From positions 165,793 through 219,571 of the forward strand of contig FR888233.1 of the NCBI GenBank assembly GCA_000431775.1: DNA of 53,779 nucleotides, given 5' to 3'. Within the stretch, counting starts at the first letter, position 1. The number at the start of each line of letters is the position of its first letter. The position numbers and the translations under genes are program-made. The notes beneath the pieces are model-generated. The model searched no databases. It saw only the letters and a program-made list of their open reading frames with translations, and was not told the origin of the DNA. The stretch comes from Clostridium sp. CAG:413. GTDB lineage: Bacteria > Bacillota > Clostridia > Oscillospirales > Acutalibacteraceae. This document shows, in pieces, positions 1-7,455 of this stretch.

Positions 1-926
1 CTGCTGTAGAGCCGTCGGATACTCAGCCGGCGCCCACCTACAGCTATGAGCCTGCGACGGATTCGATATTCAGCAGCATCACCACCACGATAGCGCAGGT
101 CATCTCAGACAACACCGTTACCGTACCCGAGAGCCGCACTCAGGTGCAGACCAACCCCGCCAAGACTACGACTCCGGCTACCAAACCCGCCGATGTGACC
201 GTCCCTCAGCTCAAGGAGGAGGACCTTTCCCACGCCCCCGCAGGCAGCAATAAGAACGTCGTCACTCCCTCGGGCAATCTGCCCCAGGATATGTCCTTTG
301 CGGGTCTCATGCGTCTCGGTTATAATGTTATCGGCCTCAAGGAGTACATATACAACAACGATACGGACCCCAACTGCACCCAGAGGAAGTTCGGCTACAA
401 CTCCCTTTATGATGCAGGCGCGGGCCTGATAGATTTCACCATCGACACCGTGAAGCTCCCCTTCACCTATAAGGGCAAGGCTTACAGAATCCAGCTTTGG
501 AAGGGACAGTATATCTCCGGTAAGCTCGGCACCGTCGGCGGCGAGGTCGGTCTCTACACCAGACCCGTTGCAGGCAACTACGACCATTACAATTGCGCCG
601 ACGAAGAGGATTGGCTCAATATGGAGATGACCGTATTCTGGAATGAATTCAACGACGGTGTTTATCTTCCGCAGCTTACGAGGAACTACTCGGTTCACTG
701 GTGGCAGACCGGCTATGTTGACGGCCAGCTCAAGAATAAGAGAGATTCCTCCGATCTGAGGATAATGAGCCGCATCACCTTCAAGGATGCCGAGCAGGCT
801 GCGGCCTTCGGCGGCGCTCTTGCAAAGAACGGCTTCACCAGCGTCAGCAGCTTTAACCCCGAAGTGCCCGACACCTACAAGGTCTACGGCAAGGATGTCA
901 TTCTCATTTGGCAGGACGCCAGATAA
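1..926 (+). CDS. Secreted DUF4474-like protein, 5' end outside window
   Basis: The reading frame is open from base 3 with no start in the window, so the N-terminus (probably a membrane anchor or signal, as in the next gene) lies upstream. The GTG at 144 is internal to the frame and has no ribosome binding site. About 95 residues of Thr/Pro/Ser-rich linker are followed by a globular domain with the landmarks FTYKGKAYRIQLWKGQY, YNCADEEDWL and HWWQTGYVDGQLK. The following gene has the same landmarks in the same order, so the two are tandem paralogues. I relate the domain to the clostridial DUF4474 family from memory; its function is unknown. A small hairpin (928-943) follows the stop but has only a weak T tract, so read-through into the next gene is likely. 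Confidence 0.75.
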   Translation, partial: AVEPSDTQPAPTYSYEPATDSIFSSITTTIAQVISDNTVTVPESRTQVQTNPAKTTTPATKPADVTVPQLKEEDLSHAPAGSNKNVVTPSGNLPQDMSFAGLMRLGYNVIGLKEYIYNNDTDPNCTQRKFGYNSLYDAGAGLIDFTIDTVKLPFTYKGKAYRIQLWKGQYISGKLGTVGGEVGLYTRPVAGNYDHYNCADEEDWLNMEMTVFWNEFNDGVYLPQLTRNYSVHWWQTGYVDGQLKNKRDSSDLRIMSRITFKDAEQAAAFGGALAKNGFTSVSSFNPEVPDTYKVYGKDVILIWQDAR

Positions 927-999
927 ATCGGGCAACACCCGACCGACTTTTCAAAAATAATTCGTCTTCGTTAAAGGAGCGTATTAAGGAGGAAATCAC

Positions 1000-2037
1000 A
1001 TGAGCAAGAAAAAGATCATTGCCATTGCGATAAGTGCCGTCGTCATTATCGGCGCAGCGGTTGCCGCCGTGCCCATCGTCAGGCATTTTACCGCAACGGA
1101 GGAGCCCACCACTCAGACGACCACCCAGCCGTCATATGAGTATCCCACATATGTCCCGGTAAATAATGCCGAGGAGCCCTCGACCGAGGATGCTAACCTT
1201 GCGACCACCATTCAGCAGATTGCCCAGATAACCAAGAATACCGCAAGCGGCAAAAAGCCGAGCGGCGGCAAGAAGACCCCCGTAACCACCCAAAAGGCGA
1301 ATCAAAACGGCAATAAGAACAACGGCAAAAAAGGCAACGGCGGTATAGTTGACAATGCAATAGGTCAGGATGACAGCTCTGCATTCCTCGGCTACAAGAA
1401 GGATGTCGACAACAACTATTACTACTGTGACGATAAGGACTGCTGGCAGGAGAATGCAGGCTACAACGAGGTCTATGACAATATGGCTCCCTTGGCGGCA
1501 ATGTTCATCGACCAGGTCCGCATCCGCTTCACCTATGACCATAAGGATTGGATGATCCAGTTCTGGAAGGGTCAGTACGGCTGGCTTCTCGTCGGTGCGG
1601 AGATCGGCGTTTATACCGCTCCCGAGGGCACTTATAAGAACGAAACCGGAGCAGTAAACCACTACAACTGCGCCGATAAGGAAGATTGGCTCAAGATGCA
1701 GCTTGACTGCTACTTCAGCGGCACCAAGGAGAATAAGGGCAAGTATGTCAAGATCTTCACCAGACCCTATGACGATTATTGGTGGGCAACCGGCTTCGTT
1801 AAGGGCCAGCTTACCAAGTATAACCAGCCAAGGACCGAGCTCAAGGTCAAGGGCAGAATAACCCTCAAGACCCAGGAAATGGCGGATATCTTTGTTGAGG
1901 GCCTCAAGACTTGCGGCTTCGCCCGCGCAACGAGCGCCACTCAGCTGCCCGATGATACCTACTATCAGAACGGCAAGGATGTCTATGTCCTCTGGTCAAC
2001 CATTTACCACGATTGCTTCGTCGGTTACACCGGCTGA
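1000..2037 (+). CDS. Membrane-anchored DUF4474-like protein, paralogue of preceding gene
   Basis: 345 residues. The ATG at 1000 follows a strong AAGGAGG site at about 987. Residues 3-25 form a hydrophobic signal or anchor after MSKKK. Residues 30-60 are Thr/Pro-rich, and residues 80-125 are Lys/Asn/Gly-rich, probably an extended wall-spanning linker. From about residue 135 comes the globular domain, with IRFTYDHKDWMIQFWKGQYG, YNCADKEDWLKMQL and YWWATGFVKGQLTKY matching the upstream paralogue position by position. The protein is presumably displayed outside the membrane. No catalytic motif is recognisable. Family assignment (DUF4474-like) is from memory; function unknown. Confidence 0.8.
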   Translation: MSKKKIIAIAISAVVIIGAAVAAVPIVRHFTATEEPTTQTTTQPSYEYPTYVPVNNAEEPSTEDANLATTIQQIAQITKNTASGKKPSGGKKTPVTTQKANQNGNKNNGKKGNGGIVDNAIGQDDSSAFLGYKKDVDNNYYYCDDKDCWQENAGYNEVYDNMAPLAAMFIDQVRIRFTYDHKDWMIQFWKGQYGWLLVGAEIGVYTAPEGTYKNETGAVNHYNCADKEDWLKMQLDCYFSGTKENKGKYVKIFTRPYDDYWWATGFVKGQLTKYNQPRTELKVKGRITLKTQEMADIFVEGLKTCGFARATSATQLPDDTYYQNGKDVYVLWSTIYHDCFVGYTG

Positions 2038-2067
2038 TAACCTAAAATCGCTGATAACCCAAAATCC

Positions 2068-2100
2068 AAGAAGCTGCCTCACCCGAGACAGCTTCTTTTT
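2068..2100 (+). terminator. Intrinsic terminator after the DUF4474-like pair
   Basis: AAGAAGCTG (2068-2076) pairs perfectly with CAGCTTCTT (2089-2097), and the 3' arm runs into a T stretch. Confidence 0.85.
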
Positions 2101-2270
2101 ATGTCTAAATTCGTTGCGGCGGATTGATTTTTAAGCACCGTGTGCTATAAGCAGCGGAATCATACACGATTAAAAATCTAATTGTGACTTTTGGCATTTG
2201 CCGTTATGTGACGAAACGTCACTAAAATGCTGACGGACTTGACGAATTAAGTCATTAGGTGAAAAGGCGA

Positions 2271-2299
2271 TAGACATTTCGGCGGGGGTATGGTATAAT
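2271..2299 (+). promoter_or_regulatory. Sigma-A promoter of HD-domain gene
   Basis: TAGACA (2271-2276), a 17-base spacer and TATAAT (2294-2299), with an upstream TG giving an extended -10 element. The rest of the 2101-2330 gap holds a GTGACG/CGTCAC hairpin (2208-2222) of unknown role and otherwise nothing I recognise. Confidence 0.75.
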
Positions 2300-2330
2300 T
2301 ACAGGCAGAAAGCGAAAAAGGAGAGACGGT

Positions 2331-2900
2331 ATGGAAGCGAGAAAATTTTTGGACGCTCTTTCGGTCGCCGAGCGGCTCAAGGACGTCACGCGGCACAGCT
2401 ACACCTCCGGCGGCAGGCGTGAGAGCGTGGCGGAGCATTCGTGGCGGCTGACGCTGATGGCTTATTTTGTCAGCGACGAATTTCCCGACATTGACCATGA
2501 AAAGCTGCTGAAAATGTGCCTTATACACGACCTCGGCGAGGCGTTCACGGGCGACATTCCGTCGTTTGACAAATCCGCCGCCGATGAGGAAATGGAATCA
2601 CGCCTGCTGAGCGATTGGGCGGCGTCGCTGCCGGAGCCTTTCGCAACCGAAATGACCGCTCTTTATGCCGAAATGGACGCGCTCGAGAGCACGGAGGCGA
2701 AGATATACAAGGCGCTCGACAATATGGAGGCGCTGATACAGCATAACGAGGCCGATCTCAGCACCTGGATCCCGCTGGAATACAAGCTGCAAATGACATA
2801 CGGCACCGATAAGGCGGCGTTCTCCGATTATCTGACCGCCCTGCGCGACACGGTGCGCGAGGACAGCAAGCAAAAAATAAAAAACGCCGAGGCGAAATAA
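2331..2900 (+). CDS. HD-domain phosphohydrolase (YfbR/HDDC2-like 5'-nucleotidase)
   Basis: 189 residues, with the ATG after an AAGGAGA site. Metal-binding HD-superfamily residues are visible: H36 (in AEHSW), H66-D67 (in LIHDLGE) and D130 (in ALDNME). The GDIPSFD segment after the HD pair is typical of the YfbR/HDDC2 group, which removes phosphate from deoxynucleoside 5'-monophosphates. Length fits that group (about 190-200 residues). The exact substrate is inferred from the family. The gene is monocistronic: it has its own promoter and a terminator between it and the converging Nudix gene. Confidence 0.75.
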   Translation: MEARKFLDALSVAERLKDVTRHSYTSGGRRESVAEHSWRLTLMAYFVSDEFPDIDHEKLLKMCLIHDLGEAFTGDIPSFDKSAADEEMESRLLSDWAASLPEPFATEMTALYAEMDALESTEAKIYKALDNMEALIQHNEADLSTWIPLEYKLQMTYGTDKAAFSDYLTALRDTVREDSKQKIKNAEAK

Positions 2901-2904
2901 ATCA

Positions 2905-2946
2905 AGCGGCCTGCATGGTCATCATGCAAGCCGCTGCTTTATTTTT
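2905..2946 (+). terminator. Intrinsic terminator between convergent genes
   Basis: AGCGGCcTGCATG (2905-2917) pairs with CATGCAaGCCGCT (2923-2935), followed by a T-rich run. The A-rich bases to the left could let it also act for the minus-strand Nudix gene, whose last codons it touches. Confidence 0.8.
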
Positions 2947-3568
2947 AATCAAATTGTGTTACCCAATGCTCGGCTTCAATCGCCCTGAAGCACATGGATA
3001 TCTGTTCGCGGGTATTTTTTGCGGTGGCGAGGCTGTCGGGCAGCTCCTCCTCGGCAAACCAGCCGATGCCGGTGGTTTCGATATTTGGCACGAATTCGCC
3101 GCCGACAAGGGAGCAGAGCACGAAATGCTTGATGACCCCGTAGGCGTAGTTCGGCTTATTGTGCTTGCATCTGTCCTGCACGGCGATGAGAAGCTCAGGT
3201 TTCACGGTTAGGCCGGCCTCCTCGCGGGTCTCCTTGACGACGTTCTCCGCAACGGAGCAGTCAACGTCGCACCAGCCGCCGGGCAGCGACCATGTGCCGT
3301 CGCTCTCATGGACAAGCAGTATCTTGCCGCCGTTGAATACTGCGGCTCTCGTGTCGACCTTGGGGGTCTGATAGCCGCTTTCATTGCAAAAAAGCTCTTT
3401 CACCTTTTCAATGGAGATATCGGCTCTCTCGGCTATCATCTCGGCGGAGATGTCGCGCAGGCGCTCGTAGCGCACGAGGTCAAACTTATCCTTGCCGTAG
3501 GTCAGCCCCGCCTGAGCGAGGCTTTGGATCTCTATCGCCCAGTCAAGCAGCTTATCCTGCGTTTTCAT
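2945..3568 (-). CDS. Nudix hydrolase with N-terminal Nudix-associated helical domain
   Basis: 207 residues. Residues 1-65 resemble the N-terminal helical domain found before some ADP-ribose/nucleoside-diphosphate-sugar Nudix enzymes. The Nudix core starts at about 70. The Nudix box spans residues 98-120, ending KETREEAGL, so the catalytic metal-binding Glu cluster (REEAGL) is intact. Two structural positions differ from GX5EX7REUXEEXGU: the first Glu is Cys104 and the Arg is Lys112. The substrate cannot be read from sequence. The ATG has an AAGGAG site and lies inside the end of the upstream gtrA-like gene (17-base overlap), implying co-transcription and translational coupling. Confidence 0.8.
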   Translation of the reverse strand: MKTQDKLLDWAIEIQSLAQAGLTYGKDKFDLVRYERLRDISAEMIAERADISIEKVKELFCNESGYQTPKVDTRAAVFNGGKILLVHESDGTWSLPGGWCDVDCSVAENVVKETREEAGLTVKPELLIAVQDRCKHNKPNYAYGVIKHFVLCSLVGGEFVPNIETTGIGWFAEEELPDSLATAKNTREQISMCFRAIEAEHWVTQFD

Positions 3569-4007
3569 TATCCGTTTGCTCCTTTTGACCTTTTGTATTC
3601 ATCGTGCCGCGATAAACTACGAAACGGCAATAGAGATACTCGGTGACGAGATTTATCAGCATCGTGCCGATCTCGACGATGTAGTCGTTGACTCCGAGCC
3701 CTGTCAGCTTGTGACCCCACCAGGTCGAGAGCGGAGTGAATACGCAATAGAAGAGGGCGACCTTGAGCATTGCAACGGGGATGTTTGCCGCCGATTTGAA
3801 GGTGAAGCTGCGGTTAAAGGTGAAATTCCACAGCACCGAGAGCACCAGCGACGGCAGATAGCGGTAGATGTATTTCCAATCGGTGAGCTGCGTGAGCAGA
3901 GTGAACGAGCCGAACTGGATTATGCCCGCCGAGGCTGAGAAGAGGGCAAATTTGATAACCTGCCATACGTTTTGTTTTTTCGTCATTTTTTGATTTGATT
4001 TTTCCAT
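3552..4007 (-). CDS. GtrA-family membrane protein
   Basis: 151 residues from the ATG at 4007, chosen because AAAGGAGG lies 7-8 bases upstream; a longer in-frame start at 4058 has no such site. Four hydrophobic segments are visible (about residues 17-40, 48-68, 80-100 and 110-135). The pattern FNRSFTFK after the second segment is the hallmark of GtrA/DPMS-like small flippase-type proteins. These proteins are thought to move or support polyprenyl-linked sugars for cell-surface glycosylation. The specific sugar is unknown, and no glycosyltransferase partner is adjacent. It overlaps and precedes the Nudix gene. Confidence 0.8.
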   Translation of the reverse strand: MEKSNQKMTKKQNVWQVIKFALFSASAGIIQFGSFTLLTQLTDWKYIYRYLPSLVLSVLWNFTFNRSFTFKSAANIPVAMLKVALFYCVFTPLSTWWGHKLTGLGVNDYIVEIGTMLINLVTEYLYCRFVVYRGTMNTKGQKEQTDNENAG

Positions 4008-4046
4008 CGTTGATCCTCCTTTGTCGCCGCTGCGGCAATATATATA

Positions 4047-4075
4047 AGGATAGAACAAAAGAATGCAATTGTCAA
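4047..4075 (-). promoter_or_regulatory. Promoter of gtrA-Nudix pair (minus strand)
   Basis: On the minus strand TTGACA (4070-4075), 17 bases and TATCCT (4047-4052). The -35 is perfect and the -10 is weak. Confidence 0.6.
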
Positions 4076-4079
4076 GTCA

Positions 4080-4108
4080 TTGACCGCAATAAGAAAGTAT
4101 GTTAAAAT
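4080..4108 (+). promoter_or_regulatory. Promoter of S51-type peptidase gene
   Basis: TTGACC (4080-4085), 17 bases and TAAAAT (4103-4108). It sits back-to-back with the minus-strand promoter; only four bases separate the two -35 boxes. Confidence 0.7.
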
Positions 4109-4137
4109 TAACTTAAGATTTTTTGCGAGGTGCTTTT

Positions 4138-4830
4138 ATGGGAACGATAATAGGCATAGGCGGCGGCAGATACAGTGACAATGAGGTGCTGCCGATTTTT
4201 GAGAGGATAGTTTCGCTCTGCCCGGTGAAGGAGCCGAAGGTGCTCTTTGTGCCGACCGCAGGGTATGATGATATAAACGGCGACGAGCATATATTCAGGC
4301 TCTTCATTGGCCTCGGGTGCAGCGTTTCGGCGCTGCTGCTGACCGATGAATCGCTCACCTATGACGATATAGAGAGGCGTATAACGGCGGCCGATATAAT
4401 CTATGTCGGCGGCGGCAATCTCGAATTCCTGATGAACACATGGAAAAAGACGGGCGCGGATAAGGCCATGCGCCTTGCATACGAGAGCGGCAAGATCCTC
4501 TCGGGCTACAGCTCGGGCATGATGTGCTGGTTCGCCGAGGGATATGACGACTGCGGCGAGGGCGGCAGCTTTATTTTCGTAGACTGTCTCGGTTTGCTGC
4601 CCTACAGCTCCTGCCCGCATTTTGAGGGCGGCAAGTGGTGGACTTTTGAGCCGAGCCTCAAGGGCAGAAAGCTGCCCGGCATTGCGGCGGAGAACGGCGC
4701 TGCGATATTCTTCACCGACGGCGGCTGCTCCGTGATGCACGGCAACGACGGCGGCAGCGTTTATCTTATAGACAACGCCTCCGACAGAAAGACGGAGCTG
4801 ACAAACGACAATTGCAATTCACTTTTATAA
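4138..4830 (+). CDS. Peptidase E-like protein (S51 family, class I glutamine amidotransferase-like fold)
   Basis: 230 residues from the ATG at 4138 (GAGGTG site 8 bases upstream); an upstream in-frame TTG at 4123 lacks a site. The glycine-rich start (IIGIGGG), IIYVGGGN at about 88-94 and the nucleophile elbow GYSSG at 123-127 (Ser125 nucleophile by analogy with GWSAG of PepE) identify the family. His161 in CPHFEGG is a candidate catalytic His. Family members are aspartyl dipeptidases or cyanophycinase relatives; which reaction this one performs is not clear. It has its own promoter and a strong downstream terminator. Confidence 0.75.
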   Translation: MGTIIGIGGGRYSDNEVLPIFERIVSLCPVKEPKVLFVPTAGYDDINGDEHIFRLFIGLGCSVSALLLTDESLTYDDIERRITAADIIYVGGGNLEFLMNTWKKTGADKAMRLAYESGKILSGYSSGMMCWFAEGYDDCGEGGSFIFVDCLGLLPYSSCPHFEGGKWWTFEPSLKGRKLPGIAAENGAAIFFTDGGCSVMHGNDGGSVYLIDNASDRKTELTNDNCNSLL

Positions 4831-4927
4831 TAATGATTATAATATATAATAAAATATAGGCAAAACAGCAGGGAAATTTAAGCGCCGAGGCGTGTATATT
4901 TTCCGGCAAAATCGACTAAAATATGAG

Positions 4928-4995
4928 TGCAGCCGTTTGGACTGTGAGCCTTTGCCGATAATAGGCAAAAGCCCTTTTCAGACGGCTGCATTTTT
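4928..4995 (+). terminator. Long nested hairpin terminator
   Basis: TGCAGCCGTTTG (4928-4939) pairs with CAGACGGCTGCA (4979-4990) and T5 follows. An inner stem (CCTTTGCC/GGCAAAAG) fills the loop. It lies about 100 bases after the peptidase stop; 4831-4927 is AT-rich and otherwise empty. Confidence 0.75.
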
Positions 4996-5022
4996 CTATA
5001 ATCAAAAATTGTAACAGTTTTT

Positions 5023-5055
5023 AACCCTTTTGTAACCCTTTTGTAACTTTTTCTG
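5023..5055. repeat. Short tandem direct repeat
   Basis: AACCCTTTTGT occurs twice head-to-tail (5023-5033 and 5034-5044) and is followed by a degenerate third copy (5045-5055). It lies about 130 bases upstream of the 3D-gene promoter and could be an activator site or simple slippage. The rest of 5056-5180 is AT-rich without a recognisable element. Confidence 0.5.
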
Positions 5056-5180
5056 TTTCCCACAAAAGAATTACCGATTTTAGGGAAAAAGCACATCTGT
5101 TCGAGAGGGGGCAGAACGCAATATGTAAAATTTTGTAAATCGGTTTGTGCAAAGTAAACAAAAATTTTGTTTCAAAAAAT

Positions 5181-5209
5181 TTGACAAATCAAAAATCAAA
5201 CAATATAAT
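5181..5209 (+). promoter_or_regulatory. Perfect consensus sigma-A promoter of 3D-domain gene
   Basis: TTGACA (5181-5186), exactly 17 bases, TATAAT (5204-5209). It implies a leader of about 80 bases before the ATG; TTGCA/TGCAA arms could close a small leader fold, but no known riboswitch is recognisable. Confidence 0.85.
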
Positions 5210-5294
5210 GTCGGCGTTGCAAAAGTAAACCACGGATCAATGCAGTTTTCGGCAGGTATCCAAGCCTACTGATGCAAGAAATAAGGAGATTTTT

Positions 5295-6551
5295 ATGATT
5301 ACAAATTTATCAACCGGAACCGTGCGCAGGCTCGGCAGGGGTCACAGGCTTTTGACTGCCCTCATCACCGTTGCCTTTATCTGCTCGGTAACAGTAACAG
5401 CCTTCGCGGCGGCAAACGCCTATGTGACGGTCGAGATTGTTGACGGAGACAAGTCGGTAAGCATATCCTCAAAAGCAGATACTCCCGAGCAGATGGTCGA
5501 GGAGGCGGGCTTCCGTCTCGGAGCCAACGACGAGCTCGACCTTACAAATTTCTCCGCCGAGAACGGCGGCAAAATTGTTATCGAGAGGGCAAAGGTCATC
5601 AGAGTCGATGACAACGGCCTTGTTGCTTACTTTGTCGGCTATACCGATACCGTCAAGGATATCCTCGGCAGCCACGGCATAGTCATCAACGACGGTGACG
5701 AAACGGATATCGACCTCACCGAGGCCATCTCCGACAGACTCCATATGTTTATCAAGCGTGCCTTCACCGTCAGCGTTGAGAGCGACGGCGAGACAAAGAA
5801 GCTGGCTATCGCAAACGGCACCGTAGCCGACGCGCTTGCCAAGGCGGGCATTAAGCTCGGCGAGGACGATAAGGTCGTCCCCTCACTCGACACTGCCCTG
5901 ACCGGCTTCACCAAGATCAAGATTTTCAGAGTAAAATATGATACAAAGCTCGAGAAGCAGTCAGTGCCCTATGAGACGGAGATAATCAAGAGCAGCGATA
6001 TGTTCGTTGACGAATCCGAAATAGTCACCAAGGGCGTTGATGGCGAGAAGTTAGCTTTCTACACCGAGAAATATGTTGACGGCGAGCTTACCGAGACCGT
6101 TTTCTCAAGGGAGACAGTCATCAAGCAGCCCGTCAAGGAAGTCAAAAAAGTCGGCACGAAGCCCAGAGAAGTGCTCTCGGCTTATAAAAACACCGACGCG
6201 GCAATTTCGGAGCTGGATGTTCCCTCGAGCCTCAAGCTCGACGAGAACGGAATCCCCGTAAACTATAAGAGAGCCGTCAAGGGCAAGGCGACCGCATACA
6301 CCGGCGACCCCGGCACTGCCTCGGGCAGGAAGCCGATGCCCGGCCACATCGCGGTCGACCCCAAGGAATACCCCTACGGCACGGAGCTTTACGTTGTTTC
6401 CTCCGACGGCAGCTATGTTTACGGCTACTGCATAGCGGCGGATACGGGCGGCTTCGTCAAGATGGGCAACACCGATATAGACCTCTATATGCCGAATGAA
6501 GATATGTGCGGCGATTGGGGCAACAGGGGCGTTACCATCTACGTTCTTTGA
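5295..6551 (+). CDS. G5/3D-domain cell-wall protein (YabE/RpfB-like)
   Basis: 418 residues, ATG after AAGGAG. Residues 16-41 are a signal or anchor helix. Residues about 44-200 contain DUF348-type ubiquitin-like repeats. About 205-290 is a G5 domain, and 335-418 is the C-terminal 3D domain. The three conserved Asp motifs of 3D are visible: AVDPKEYPYGT, AADTGG and DIDLYM. 3D domains share the fold of lytic transglycosylases such as MltA, and the YabE/RpfB architecture remodels peptidoglycan during growth or resuscitation. The protein is therefore predicted to be extracytoplasmic. It is monocistronic between a consensus promoter and a terminator. The domain order is complete; nothing is truncated. 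Confidence 0.9.
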   Translation: MITNLSTGTVRRLGRGHRLLTALITVAFICSVTVTAFAAANAYVTVEIVDGDKSVSISSKADTPEQMVEEAGFRLGANDELDLTNFSAENGGKIVIERAKVIRVDDNGLVAYFVGYTDTVKDILGSHGIVINDGDETDIDLTEAISDRLHMFIKRAFTVSVESDGETKKLAIANGTVADALAKAGIKLGEDDKVVPSLDTALTGFTKIKIFRVKYDTKLEKQSVPYETEIIKSSDMFVDESEIVTKGVDGEKLAFYTEKYVDGELTETVFSRETVIKQPVKEVKKVGTKPREVLSAYKNTDAAISELDVPSSLKLDENGIPVNYKRAVKGKATAYTGDPGTASGRKPMPGHIAVDPKEYPYGTELYVVSSDGSYVYGYCIAADTGGFVKMGNTDIDLYMPNEDMCGDWGNRGVTIYVL

Positions 6552-6570
6552 TCCTTTTGCAGCAACTATC

Positions 6571-6612
6571 CTCCCGTCGCGCGATATCAGAGCGGCGGGA
6601 GTTTTCTTTTTA
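6571..6612 (+). terminator. Intrinsic terminator after 3D-domain gene
   Basis: CTCCCGTCGC (6571-6580) pairs with GCGGCGGGAG (6592-6601), followed by TTTTCTTTTT. Confidence 0.9.
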
Positions 6613-6631
6613 AATATTTTCGCCGAAATAC

Positions 6632-6660
6632 TTGATATTTACGGAAAAGTATGTTAAACT
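6632..6660 (+). promoter_or_regulatory. Promoter of rimP-nusA-infB operon
   Basis: TTGATA (6632-6637), 17 bases, TAAACT (6655-6660). It gives a leader of roughly 290 bases before rimP. Confidence 0.6.
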
Positions 6661-6688
6661 ACTCAATGTAGGATTATGGATTTGTATG

Positions 6689-6715
6689 AGAGTGGGGTGA
6701 CCCGCTCTTTTGTTT
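6689..6715 (+). promoter_or_regulatory. Leader hairpin with T tract (attenuator-like) of nusA operon
   Basis: An 8-bp stem (AGAGTGGG, 6689-6696, with CCCGCTCT, 6701-6708) is closed by a GTGA tetraloop and followed by TTTTGTTT. It starts only about 25 bases into the predicted transcript. In Bacillus subtilis the same operon is known to be autoregulated by NusA-stimulated termination in its leader, so this is a likely counterpart. The remaining leader (6716-6945) holds a CGGT/ACCG hairpin (6731-6742) and a CGGCGG/CCGCCG hairpin (6764-6783) but no recognised riboswitch. Confidence 0.65.
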
Positions 6716-6958
6716 ATGTATATAAAACTTCGGTAACTACCGCTCAATCATTGTTACGCTTCTCGGCGGCTGATTCCCCGCCGCTTAACGCCCGAAATGC
6801 TCGTTAATACACAAAGTATTGCCTGCGCTTTCGGTCATTTTCGGAGAAAAATCATCTCACCGATAACCGCAACCCTGATTTGACCGGCAGTCACCTCGTT
6901 TTGCGGTTGTATTATTTAAGGTCAATGATTATATCATCATATATAAGGAGGAACGACC

Positions 6959-7435
6959 ATGCCGAAAGGAAAGGGCGGCAACACCGTCGCCGCAGTCTGG
7001 GATATCGCGGCGCCCATCGCCGAGCAGCTCGGGCTTGATATCTGGGATATCCGCTTCGTCAAGGAGGGCGCAGATTGGTTTTTGCGTATCTTCATTGACA
7101 AGGACGGCGGAGTTACCATTGAGGATTGCGAGAATATGAGCAGAGCCATGGATGCCCCGCTCGATGAAGCTGATCCGATACCGCAGAGCTACTGCCTCGA
7201 GGTATCTTCCCCCGGAGTTGAGCGTGAGCTTACCCGTGACAGCCACTTTGAGGCCTGCAAGGGCGAGAAGATAAAGCTCCGCCTTATCAGGGCGCTCGAG
7301 GGCAAGCGCGATTTCAGCGGCGTGCTTGAGGATACGGACGGCAAGCAGATAACCGTTCGCCTTGAGGACGGCAGCGCAATGGTCGTTGACAAAAAAGAAA
7401 CGAGCTATATCAAGCTGGATGATTTCAGCTTTTAA
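6959..7435 (+). CDS. rimP: Ribosome maturation factor RimP
   Basis: 158 residues, ATG 7 bases after AAGGAGG. The N-terminal alpha/beta domain (LGLDIWDIRFVKEG, then DKDGGVTIEDC) and the C-terminal SH3-like domain with the signature YCLEVSSPGVERELT match RimP. RimP helps assemble the 30S subunit. It is first in the conserved rimP-nusA-ylxR-ylxQ-infB-rbfA cluster, which supports the call. The spacing to nusA is 20 bases. Confidence 0.95.
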   Translation: MPKGKGGNTVAAVWDIAAPIAEQLGLDIWDIRFVKEGADWFLRIFIDKDGGVTIEDCENMSRAMDAPLDEADPIPQSYCLEVSSPGVERELTRDSHFEACKGEKIKLRLIRALEGKRDFSGVLEDTDGKQITVRLEDGSAMVVDKKETSYIKLDDFSF

Positions 7436-7455
7436 CGAAAGGATCGATCGGAAAA

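Noticed and set aside
4878..5096. 72-codon minus-strand frame in the peptidase-3D gap
   Set aside because: It runs through the nested terminator hairpin and the tandem repeat, and has no ribosome binding site.
5210..5294. Leader of the 3D-domain gene as a c-di-AMP (ydaO) riboswitch
   Set aside because: Such genes are often under that riboswitch, but the leader is too short and lacks its conserved core segments.
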